DNA from: Bacillota bacterium
GTDB lineage: Bacteria; Bacillota; UBA994
Assembly (NCBI GenBank): GCA_018725535.1
Contig: QLUS01000006.1
Location: 1-26,537, forward strand
Direction of reading: 5' to 3'
Length of the DNA: 26,537 nt
How positions within the stretch are numbered: the stretch's first letter is position 1; each line of letters begins with the position of its first letter. The position numbers and the translations under genes were made by a program. Shown in pieces: positions 1-7,462 of the stretch. The notes under the pieces were generated by a model that made no database searches, was not told where the DNA came from, and was given only the letters and a program-made list of their open reading frames with translations.

Positions 1-1
1 C

Positions 2-46
2 TGGAAAGAGGCAGAGTTAGCCAAGGGTGCTGTGCGTAAAGCCTAG
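2..46 (+). CDS. C-terminal end of an upstream gene (partial)
   Basis: An open frame enters from the left edge and ends at TAG 44-46, giving 14 residues rich in Lys and Ala (WKEAELAKGAVRKA). A strong terminator-like hairpin begins six bases later, which fits the end of a real gene. Too little is visible to name a product, and a chance open frame cannot be excluded. Confidence 0.4.
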   Translation, partial: WKEAELAKGAVRKA

Positions 47-51
47 TAACG

Positions 52-77
52 AAGCGGCCGGAATTCTCCGGCCGCTT
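52..77. terminator. Bidirectional intrinsic terminator
   Basis: A perfect 10-bp inverted repeat (AAGCGGCCGG and CCGGCCGCTT) encloses a 6-base loop. It lies between the end of the left-edge + strand frame and the stop codon of the convergent corC-like gene, so it could serve both. The run of T after the stem is weak (TTTGCTAGTTT), so termination is inferred mainly from stem strength and position. Confidence 0.7.
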
Positions 78-84
78 TGCTAGT

Positions 85-1344
85 TTAAGATTGTTCGCTG
101 TTAAGTACAATCGTCACGGCTTCTACGCGTGAGCCACCCATTGACTTTACCGTGAATTGCAGGTCATTTACCATTACGCAGTCGCCGGGTGAGGGAACGG
201 TGCCCAACCTATACATGATCATACCGCCAACCGTGTCGTATTCGCCTGCAGGGAGGTCCCGGCCGATTACTTCCGATGCGTCCCGTATGTTCAGGGAGCC
301 AGACATCTCAATCGTGTTGTCGTCAATGTAGGTAAAGTCCGGGAGTTCGTCCTCGTCATACTCATCGGCAATGTCGCCCATAATTTCTTCGACTAAGTCT
401 TCTAAGGTAATAAGGCCCGCCGTCCCGCCGTACTCATCTACCACGATGGCGATATGCAGCTTTTTGCGCTTAAACTCCGCTAAGAGCTCACTTACTCTCT
501 TCAACTCCGGCACAAAGTATGGTGGCCTAAGCAGCGGGCGTACGTCGAAGGGTTCCGGCGGCTCAAGTCCCAGTAAATCCTTGGCATGCAAAACACCCAC
601 AATATCATCAATGCCGTTGTCGTACACAGGCACACGCGAGTACCCGTCCCGCCGCAGAATGTCTAGCAGCGCCGGATACGTAATGCGCACGCTCACACGC
701 ACAATTTCCGTACGCGGCGTCATAACGTCCTTAACCAGCGTATCGCCGAATTCAATCACGCTGGTAATCATTTCTTTTTCTTCAATTTGGAGGATTCCTT
801 CCTCCTGGCCGACGGTGACGAGGGTACGCAGTTCTTCTTCGCTAAATGTGGGTGCAGGGGCCCGGAAATGCCCCCCGATGAGCGTAAGCAAAAGTCTAGA
901 TATACCCTCAAGCACCACTGCGAGCGGGTTAAAGAGTATAAGCAAGAGGGACAGCAAGCCGGAATGACGGAGGGAAATACGTTGATTGTGGTGCAGGCCA
1001 AAGGTTTTGGGGGATATTTCGCCGAAAATGAGAATAACTAACGTCATAACGACTGTGGCGATACCAAGTCCTGCGCTTTCCCCAAACAGGTTAATGGCGA
1101 TAAAAGTGGCCACCGAGGTAGCCGCGATGTTTACCATATTATTGCCAATAAGGATTGTACTGAGCAGTCGTCCCGGGTTACTAAGCAGCCGCTCTACGCG
1201 TTTTGCGCCTGTCGCGCCTTCATCCACGAGGTGTCGCACGCGCAGCCTGCCTAAGGACATCAGGGCAGTTTCCATGGCGGAGAAATAAGCGGACATCATT
1301 AGCAGGGTCACTAGCACAACGATGTGCCATAAGTACGAGTCCAT
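85..1344 (-). CDS. CNNM/CorC-HlyC family transporter with CBS pair
   Basis: Membrane protein of the DUF21-CBS-CorC_HlyC family, thought to work in divalent cation (Mg/Co) export or homeostasis. The 419 residues show the usual order. First comes a hydrophobic CNNM/DUF21 region of about 170 residues, with the early motif SAYFSAMETALMSL. A CBS pair follows (about 190-315; VVDEYGGTAGLITLEDLVEEIMGD marks its end), then the C-terminal CorC_HlyC domain (about 335-415). I choose ATG 1344: GTG 1356 in the same frame sits only one base from the AGGAGG at 1358-1363, although the spacing to ATG 1344 is rather long. The gene is divergent from the helicase and convergent with the left-edge frame. The exact substrate cannot be told from sequence. 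Confidence 0.9.
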   Translation of the reverse strand: MDSYLWHIVVLVTLLMMSAYFSAMETALMSLGRLRVRHLVDEGATGAKRVERLLSNPGRLLSTILIGNNMVNIAATSVATFIAINLFGESAGLGIATVVMTLVILIFGEISPKTFGLHHNQRISLRHSGLLSLLLILFNPLAVVLEGISRLLLTLIGGHFRAPAPTFSEEELRTLVTVGQEEGILQIEEKEMITSVIEFGDTLVKDVMTPRTEIVRVSVRITYPALLDILRRDGYSRVPVYDNGIDDIVGVLHAKDLLGLEPPEPFDVRPLLRPPYFVPELKRVSELLAEFKRKKLHIAIVVDEYGGTAGLITLEDLVEEIMGDIADEYDEDELPDFTYIDDNTIEMSGSLNIRDASEVIGRDLPAGEYDTVGGMIMYRLGTVPSPGDCVMVNDLQFTVKSMGGSRVEAVTIVLNSEQS

Positions 1345-1377
1345 TAAGGCGAACACTCCTCCTCAACTTCTGCCCCA

Positions 1378-1406
1378 AGTATACCCTAGCGCGAGGGCGT
1401 TGCATA
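1378..1406 (-). promoter_or_regulatory. Candidate promoter for the corC-like gene
   Basis: On the - strand a perfect TATACT -10 hexamer lies at 1378-1383, about 15 bases upstream of the AGGAGG ribosome site. The hexamer 17 bases further upstream (TATGCA) is a poor -35, so this is a -10-based guess. Confidence 0.4.
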
Positions 1407-1422
1407 GAGGCGCGTGCGGCGT

Positions 1423-1496
1423 ACGCTTACGGCTTACAGCGGACAGCGGACAGCGGACAGCGGACAGCGGATAGCGGACAGCGGACAGCGGACAGT
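1423..1496. repeat. Heptanucleotide tandem array 1 (CAGCGGA type)
   Basis: Eight head-to-tail 7-base units occupy 1437-1492; seven are CAGCGGA and one is TAGCGGA, and a partial CAG follows. Two diverged units (ACGCTTA, CGGCTTA) precede them in the same phase. The array ends 18 bases before the GTG start of the helicase gene. It is open in the helicase reading frame (reading as TADSGQR units), but the ribosome site after the array argues that it is not translated. A 27-base stretch (1428-1454) recurs at 19182-19208. Confidence 0.9.
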
Positions 1497-1503
1497 AAAA
1501 GAC

Positions 1504-1509
1504 AGGAGA
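1504..1509 (+). promoter_or_regulatory. Ribosome binding site deciding the helicase start
   Basis: AGGAGA lies 5 bases before GTG 1515. The frame is open back to 1203, but the upstream part overlaps the divergent gene and the heptamer array, so this site sets the start. Confidence 0.75.
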
Positions 1510-1514
1510 ACAAC

Positions 1515-3731
1515 GTGAAGATTACATCCTACCAAGACTTTCAACTCGACCGGTTTCAGCAGCAAGCGATGGAGTTTATCGCCGCAGGTCGTTCCGTTAT
1601 TGTCTGTGCTCCAACAGGTGTCGGGAAGACACTTGTGGCAGACTTTTTGGTGGAGCAGTCCTTGCGCCGCGGCCAAAAAATCGTTTACACCGCGCCAATC
1701 AAGGCTTTAAGCAACCAGAAGTACAAAGAGTTTAAGCTAAGGTTTGGCGAAGACCGGGTCGGCATCGTAACGGGCGACGTCAGTATTAACCCGCGCGGGG
1801 ACTGCCTGGTGATGACGACCGAGATTTTTCGCAATATGGTGTTGGCTAAAGAACCATTTGTGGATGACATCTCGCATGTTATTTTTGACGAGATCCACTA
1901 CATCGACAGCGACCGCGGTGTGGCCTGGGAGGAAAGCCTTATCTTTGCCCCGCCGCATATCCGCGTATTGGGTCTTTCGGCTACCATCGGCAATCTCTCC
2001 GAACTCGTGGGATGGCTGTCGTTGGTGCGCGGCGAGGAATTTGCCGAAGTCGTGGAACAAAAGCGCGTGGTGCCGTTGATTCATTACTTCTATCTGCTCG
2101 ATGCGAGTGGCAAACGCGTCATGCGTCCGATGAGCAACACCGAGCCGCCGCCCTTTATGGCGGACGCCAAGATTACGCACCTCGACCTGATTAAGGCGAT
2201 TAAGGGCAGTTACCTGCCCGCGCTGTTCTTTGTCTTTAGCCGCAGACAGTGTGCGGCTAACGCCCGTGATACGGCACTCGCACTGCAGTTACTCACTAAG
2301 CAGGAACTCGCGGAGGTTGAAGCGGTGCTGACGCGGTTTGGGGAAGTGCCGGGCCTCGCCAAAAGCGGGGACTATCGCATGCTCCGAAGCGTCCTCCGCA
2401 GGGGCATCGGGTATCACCATGCCGGGCTTTTGCCAGTCCTCAAAGACATGGTGGAGGAGCTCTTTGCGCAAAAGCTCGTGAAAGTCCTCTACTGCACCGA
2501 AACTTTCTCCGTAGGGATTAATTACCCTGTGCGAGCCGTATGCTTTGACGGCCAGCGCAAGTTTGACGGCAAGAGCGTGCGACCACTTAAGGTCCAGGAG
2601 TACTTTCAAATGGCCGGGCGGGCAGGTAGGCGCGGCATGGATGAGGCGGGCTTTGTTTTCACGCTCGTTTCGGATTATCGCTCCCGGCTGGAAAACTATC
2701 CACAGCTGGAAGTAGAGCGGTTGAACAGCCAGTTTAAGCTCACCTTCAACAGCGTCCTTAACCTGATCAAGTACGTAGCGCCCGAGCACCAAGAGAAAGC
2801 GCTGACTATGAGCTTTGCCAGTTATCTTTCAGGCATTGATCGCAGGGAGGTCATGGCTCGATACAAGTTGGTGGAAGCGGAAAAGAAAGGCTTCGAACAG
2901 CAGATCTGCCCCGCCATTAATGACCCCTCATGTCCCACAAATCGCCGGCAACTGCAGAATAAACTCAAGCACTACGAGAAACTAGAGGCGCGAAAGCACA
3001 GTGAGGACCCAGATCTCGCCAGGCGGCGTGAGGAGCTCCGCGCTCTGCTTGAGCGCGTGCCAGCAAAGCGGTGCTCGCCCAAGCAGCGCGGCAAATGCCG
3101 CCCACACAAAAAGCAGTACAACCAAATTCTGTACCGCCTGCATCTGATACAAGCAGAATTAGACCGTCTGCCCGCGACGGATGCTTTTGTGGCCGAGTTT
3201 GCGCGACGCCGGGAAATTCTCGCGCGCCTAGGGTACATTGAGCAGGATATGCTGCTCTCGCGCGGAGACATGGCGGCGCAGATCTATATCCAAGAACTCT
3301 TAATCACAGAACTCATTTTTGCGGGCATGCTCGAGGACCTAACCGAGCCTGAGGTCGTTGCGTTGCTGCTTGGGGTAGATTATCCTTGGTGCAAGTTTGA
3401 CACCGTCCTCCCGTGCGAAGATCTGAAACTCCACAAGTGGTGGTCGTTCATCAACCGGTTTGCCGGCGAACGCACTCAGACTCAGGCACAGGAGGTTGTG
3501 TATACTAGCTACCTTTCGCCGATAGGATATCTGTGGGCCAAAGGAGAAGACCTCACCACAATCCTCAATCAATGTAATCTCGATGAGGGGGACATTGTGA
3601 CACTCCTAAGGCGAGAGATTGACCTACTACGCCAGATGCGCCACGCTCTGCGGGAGGTTCCGCATCTCGCCGCGAAGCTCACCCGCTGCATCAACCTCAT
3701 TGACCGAGACCTAGTGAAAGTAGAACTCTAA
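1515..3731 (+). CDS. Ski2/Mtr4-like superfamily 2 RNA helicase
   Basis: ATP-dependent helicase of the Ski2-like branch, 738 residues, predicted cytoplasmic, probably acting in RNA remodelling or decay; the substrate is unknown. Visible motifs: Walker A APTGVGKT (32-39), DEIH (125-128), SAT (155-157) and motif VI QMAGRAGRR (365-373). The last 170 residues resemble a DSHCT domain (RGDMAAQIYIQELLITELIF). Between core and DSHCT lies a charged, probably coiled-coil stretch flanked by C465-x7-C473 and C520-x7-C528, where Mtr4 carries its arch insertion. The start is GTG 1515 behind AGGAGA; a longer frame from 1203 would add only repeat-encoded residues. No clear promoter was found. The family call is solid and the role is inferred. 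Confidence 0.9.
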   Translation: MKITSYQDFQLDRFQQQAMEFIAAGRSVIVCAPTGVGKTLVADFLVEQSLRRGQKIVYTAPIKALSNQKYKEFKLRFGEDRVGIVTGDVSINPRGDCLVMTTEIFRNMVLAKEPFVDDISHVIFDEIHYIDSDRGVAWEESLIFAPPHIRVLGLSATIGNLSELVGWLSLVRGEEFAEVVEQKRVVPLIHYFYLLDASGKRVMRPMSNTEPPPFMADAKITHLDLIKAIKGSYLPALFFVFSRRQCAANARDTALALQLLTKQELAEVEAVLTRFGEVPGLAKSGDYRMLRSVLRRGIGYHHAGLLPVLKDMVEELFAQKLVKVLYCTETFSVGINYPVRAVCFDGQRKFDGKSVRPLKVQEYFQMAGRAGRRGMDEAGFVFTLVSDYRSRLENYPQLEVERLNSQFKLTFNSVLNLIKYVAPEHQEKALTMSFASYLSGIDRREVMARYKLVEAEKKGFEQQICPAINDPSCPTNRRQLQNKLKHYEKLEARKHSEDPDLARRREELRALLERVPAKRCSPKQRGKCRPHKKQYNQILYRLHLIQAELDRLPATDAFVAEFARRREILARLGYIEQDMLLSRGDMAAQIYIQELLITELIFAGMLEDLTEPEVVALLLGVDYPWCKFDTVLPCEDLKLHKWWSFINRFAGERTQTQAQEVVYTSYLSPIGYLWAKGEDLTTILNQCNLDEGDIVTLLRREIDLLRQMRHALREVPHLAAKLTRCINLIDRDLVKVEL

Positions 3732-3769
3732 CGCGAATTTCCCCTCCCACCAATCATTTTTTCACTGGC

Positions 3770-4676
3770 TTGGCTAACACTAGCAGTGAAGTGAAGGAAA
3801 CGTCACCGCTCGCCCGCGTTCTTAGCGCCGGTACATATGCTCCAGACAACAGCCTGCCCGCACTGCAACAGACCTATGACTTACGGGCCATGGGGGCAAC
3901 GCGACCTACGGGCGATGGTACCCCTGTAGTCGCCCCTCCTCTGCAGGCGAAACGTCTGACAGATATTCCCGTAGTTTCCCGCGTCCAAGCGGAAGAGGAT
4001 CTGAGAAAGCGATGAGTGAGCACTTTTCACTCGGCAAGAAACTGGCCCATGTACTTAGCTTAGAGCAGGGATGTCGCATTGGCGAGACTGCGGTCGTCAG
4101 CCGCAAAGTGCACTCCACCACCTCGCGTAGCCCAGACTCTGTCTCTTAATTGATGCTAGCGCCAGTATGATGGGGCGACGCATGAAAGCTGCTAAGATGC
4201 TAGCGGAGCATTGGTGCATGCTACGGACGACCGCCTCGCGGTAATTTACTTCCAGGAAGACCGCGTAGAGGTCGCTGTGCCCTTTACCCGAAACCAGCTT
4301 TTGCTAAAAAATGGGCTCAGGTCAATTAAACCAAGCGGGCTCACGCCCTTGGCCCTCGGGCTCCTTACCGCTGCGCGGTATGTCAGCAAGTACTCCTGCC
4401 GTGAGAGGTCCTTGCTTATCGTCATTACTGACGGAATACCAACCATGGCCTTAGCCTCCGGTGACCCTATGGAAGAAGTGCTGCAGCAAGCAAAGGACAT
4501 CGGCAGGCAGCGCATCAATCTGTGTTGCGTGGGACTGCAGCCGAACCAAAGGCTACTAAGCCGCCTTGCCGAAGCAGCCCGGGGGAAGCGTGCACATCAT
4601 CGACGAGATTACCGCGCCGATGCTGCTTTCGATTGTCGAGCAAGAGCGGAAGGCGACTTTGGTTTCACGGACATAA
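3770..4676 (+). pseudogene. Degraded VWA-domain (chelatase D-like) gene
   Basis: A von Willebrand factor A protein split over several frames. Pieces in order: 3770-4015 (TTG start, low-complexity Pro/Ala/Thr region ending ...AEEDLRKR); 4012-4149 (overlaps the first by ATGA; MSEHFSLGKK...); about 4131-4210 (LLIDASASMMGRRMKAAKMLAEH, with the MIDAS motif DxSxS); 4211-about 4585 (HATDDRLAVIYFQED ... GLTPLALGLLTAARY ... LLIVITDG); and about 4585-4676 (VHIIDEITAPMLLSIVEQE). Together they form one recognisable VWA fold resembling the C-terminal part of magnesium/cobalt chelatase D subunits. Three changes of frame inside the VWA part indicate decay; sequencing errors would have to be unusually clustered. 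No AAA domain lies upstream. The first piece could be a separate small gene. Confidence 0.75.
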
Positions 4677-4733
4677 GGACGGGCAGGATTTCTGGCGGGC
4701 AGCACGAACCTTAAAGAGAAGGGGGGACGCGTT

Positions 4734-6902
4734 GTGAACAACCACCTGCACCCCGTATTGACGCGCATTTTGCACCAGCGGGGGCTAACTACAGAGCAGG
4801 AAATAGAGCGTTTCCTGTTTCCGGATTTCTCGCATGAACATGACCCCTACCTGCTGCAGGGCATGGCATCGGCTGTGGCTAGGCTTAGGCTAGCCAGTGA
4901 AAGCCAAGAGAAAGTAATGATTCACGGCGATTACGACGCGGACGGCCTTACTGCGGCCGCCCTTATGTTTAAGGCCCTGTCGTCCATGGGGATAAGGGCC
5001 TATGTTTACATTCCCTCCCGCGACGACGGCTACGGCCTGCAGCGGGAAGGGCTTATGCTGGCCAAAGAGAAGGGGTGTACGGTAGTCGTAACCGTAGATT
5101 GCGGTATTACGGCTGTGAAGGAGGCCGAAGAAGCGCTGACACTCGGCCTAGACCTGATTATTACCGATCACCATGTGCCGGGCAGTGTCCTGCCGCCTGC
5201 GGTAGCCGTGATCAACCCGCGTCTTAGCACGTGTGCATACCCCTTTAAGGAACTAGCGGGTGTTGGCGTCGCCTACAAAGTGGCTGTTGCTCTGCTAGGG
5301 GAGCCAGCACGCGACTTCCTAGACTTGGTCGCAGTGGGTACCGTGGCAGATGTGGCACCGCTCGTGGGGGAAAACAGACTATATGTACAAAAGGGGTTAG
5401 AGATTCTAAAAACCCCGTCTTTTGGGTTCTCTGCCTTGATGCGAGTGGCTGGAGTACAGCCCGAAAGTTTACGCGCAGGGCATATCGGGTTTGCGCTGGC
5501 ACCGCGGCTTAATGCCGCCGGGCGTATTGCCGACGCCTCACTGCCCTTGCGCCTGCTCCTCACGCGTGAGCCAGATAAAGCCTTGGCGATAGCCGAGAAA
5601 CTCGACACCCTGAACCGTGAGCGCCAGCGCATCGAACAGGAGGTGCTGATAGAAGCGCTAGCCCTAGTGAACCCTAGCGAAAAAGCTTTCGTCTTGTCCG
5701 CGCCAATGTGGCCGCACGGCGTCGTCGGTATAGTCGCCGCCCGCCTCGTGGAGAAGTTCTATCGCCCATGCATCTTGCTTTGTCAGGGAGAGCAGGGGGA
5801 GTGGCGAGGGTCGGGCCGCAGTATCCCAGGCTTTGACCTTGTCGCGGCGCTGTCGCGGTGTTCTACTACGCTGATAAAGTACGGCGGACATAGCCTAGCC
5901 GCGGGTCTAACTCTCAAGGAGGAGCAGCTCACGGACTTTCGCCATGCGTTTTTGGCTGTAGCTAACGAAATGCCGGATGCGCTATTCACACGCCGCATAA
6001 GTATTGATGCAGAACTAGATGTAGCGGAAGCAAACACCGAGCTAGCCGCAGCCCTTGAATTGCTGGCTCCTTTCGGCGTGGGCAATCCCGAGCCTATCTT
6101 TAGCAGCGGGCAGCTTACGCTCACAGACAAAAGGCTGGTAGGCAAGGCGGGAGAGCACCTGCGGATAATGTGGGCTTCAGCGCAAGGCGTAACCGGCGCG
6201 GGGATTATGTTTAGAGCAGCCGAGCGCTTTGACGACTTAGCGGCTGGGAACCGGCTAGACATCACTTTCCGCCTTAGTCGCGAGGAGTTCCGCGGTCAAG
6301 TGCAGGTATCTTTCCACTTGCGGGATTTCAAGGTCGGAGCAGAGTGGTGGCTAGTGATGTCGCCCGTGCTGTCTGATGCACGTTTTGCCCGCCTGACACC
6401 GGAGCTTAAGTCCGCCTTTTTTCAGCCTCCCCACCTCTTTACACCCATGTACCTGCGCCGTAAGGGAGCTCGGTTTGAACTCCGCCCTGAACTCACGCTA
6501 GACGCTGCCGACACCTGCATACTAGCGGCCCCACCCATAGGGTCGGAAACGCCACCTTTAGGTGCCGCTTGCTCTTTTGTAGACCAAGATGTAATGTATA
6601 GTGGTAAGGAGCAGTTGCCCATGCTGGTTCCTGACCGTCGGGCACTCCTTGCCATGTATCGGTTTGCGGCGAATCGCCTAAGCTTCTCACTTACGGACTT
6701 TGCAGAGGAGTTTTCTCTGCCGCTAGCAGTGGCCTACAGCGTGGCGGCTGCGGCACTGCGTGTTTTCACGGAACTTGGTTTGCTTGAATTTAGCTTCAAT
6801 GAAGGTCTCGTGCGCTGTGCGGTTAAGTCTTTAGCCAAGCAGGATTTGTCTCAGTCAGCTACCTTTATGGCGCTCGCCGCTTGGAGCAAACAAGGAGGAT
6901 GA
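4734..6902 (+). CDS. recJ: Single-stranded-DNA-specific exonuclease RecJ
   Basis: 5'-3' single-strand DNA exonuclease of the DHH family, used in recombination and mismatch or base-excision repair. The 722 residues show HGDYDADG (64-71), VDCG (121-124) and TDHHVP (144-149) for metal binding, NAAGR (260-264), then the DHHA1 half with SGRS (360-363) and GGHSLAAGL (384-392). An OB-like region and a C-terminal extension of about 200 residues follow, as in Bacillota RecJ. All catalytic motifs look intact. GTG 4734 follows a purine-rich AGAAGGGGGG. It opens the run recJ-apt-rel-dtd that is standard in Bacillota; the usual upstream secDF is not here. Confidence 0.95.
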   Translation: MNNHLHPVLTRILHQRGLTTEQEIERFLFPDFSHEHDPYLLQGMASAVARLRLASESQEKVMIHGDYDADGLTAAALMFKALSSMGIRAYVYIPSRDDGYGLQREGLMLAKEKGCTVVVTVDCGITAVKEAEEALTLGLDLIITDHHVPGSVLPPAVAVINPRLSTCAYPFKELAGVGVAYKVAVALLGEPARDFLDLVAVGTVADVAPLVGENRLYVQKGLEILKTPSFGFSALMRVAGVQPESLRAGHIGFALAPRLNAAGRIADASLPLRLLLTREPDKALAIAEKLDTLNRERQRIEQEVLIEALALVNPSEKAFVLSAPMWPHGVVGIVAARLVEKFYRPCILLCQGEQGEWRGSGRSIPGFDLVAALSRCSTTLIKYGGHSLAAGLTLKEEQLTDFRHAFLAVANEMPDALFTRRISIDAELDVAEANTELAAALELLAPFGVGNPEPIFSSGQLTLTDKRLVGKAGEHLRIMWASAQGVTGAGIMFRAAERFDDLAAGNRLDITFRLSREEFRGQVQVSFHLRDFKVGAEWWLVMSPVLSDARFARLTPELKSAFFQPPHLFTPMYLRRKGARFELRPELTLDAADTCILAAPPIGSETPPLGAACSFVDQDVMYSGKEQLPMLVPDRRALLAMYRFAANRLSFSLTDFAEEFSLPLAVAYSVAAAALRVFTELGLLEFSFNEGLVRCAVKSLAKQDLSQSATFMALAAWSKQGG
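6892..6898 (+). promoter_or_regulatory. Ribosome binding site deciding the apt start
   Basis: AAGGAGG abuts ATG 6899 with no spacer but stands 6 bases from ATG 6905, so the second ATG is the likely start. The site lies inside the last codons of recJ, so the two genes are probably translationally linked. Confidence 0.75.
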
Positions 6903-6904
6903 GT

Positions 6905-7432
6905 ATGTCGGGTCTTGGTCAAGGTCTCATGCAAAAGATTAGGGATATCCCGGATTTTCCGAAGCCGGGGATTCTCTTTCGGGACATTACCACTTTGCTT
7001 AAGGACGGCCCCGCCTTGCGACAAGCCATTGACGACTTTGCCGCGCTATGCGGGGACCTCGAATTTGACCTTGTCGTGGCACCTGAGGCACGCGGGTTTA
7101 TTGTCGGCGTTCCTCTGGCTTACAGCTTAAGTAAAGGTTTTGTGCCGGTGCGGAAGGCGGGTAAACTGCCAGCCAAGACGCGCCGCGCCGCCTATACGTT
7201 AGAGTATGGCGAGGACAAGCTTGAAATCCACGCAGACGCGATTTCCGCAGGTACGCGCGTCTTGGTCGTAGACGACTTGCTGGCGACGGGCGGCACCATT
7301 CGCTCTACGGTAGATCTAGTGGAATCGTTAGGCGGCAAGGTCGTTGGCGCAGCCTTCTTAATCGAGTTGACTGCGCTTGACGGGCGCAAATTACTTAGTG
7401 GCTATCCCGTTTATTCCCTAATTCAGTATTAA
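6905..7432 (+). CDS. apt: Adenine phosphoribosyltransferase
   Basis: Salvages adenine with PRPP to AMP in the cytoplasm. The 175 residues match the compact family length. The N-terminal IPDFPKPGILFRDITTLL is diagnostic, VVAPEARGF lies near residues 57-65, and the PRPP loop VLVVDDLLATGGT spans 119-131. I chose ATG 6905 because of ribosome-site spacing; in-frame ATG 6899 and a start at 6881 inside recJ are less likely. It begins two bases after the recJ stop and leads into rel, the usual neighbour pairing of purine salvage and alarmone control. Confidence 0.95.
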   Translation: MSGLGQGLMQKIRDIPDFPKPGILFRDITTLLKDGPALRQAIDDFAALCGDLEFDLVVAPEARGFIVGVPLAYSLSKGFVPVRKAGKLPAKTRRAAYTLEYGEDKLEIHADAISAGTRVLVVDDLLATGGTIRSTVDLVESLGGKVVGAAFLIELTALDGRKLLSGYPVYSLIQY

Positions 7433-7462
7433 GGCATCAGGCACCAGCGCGGGGGCGAGGAC

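Noticed and set aside
371..967. A 198-codon frame on the + strand opposite the corC-like gene
   Set aside because: Its Ser/Arg-rich composition is that of an antisense shadow; the - strand frame encodes clear CBS and CorC domains.
1423..1496. CRISPR-like array
   Set aside because: Units are 7 bases with no spacers, so it is a simple tandem repeat.
1203..1514. N-terminal extension of the helicase encoded through the heptamer array
   Set aside because: It overlaps the divergent corC-like gene, contains only repeat-derived residues near its end, and a proper ribosome site and GTG follow at 1504-1517.
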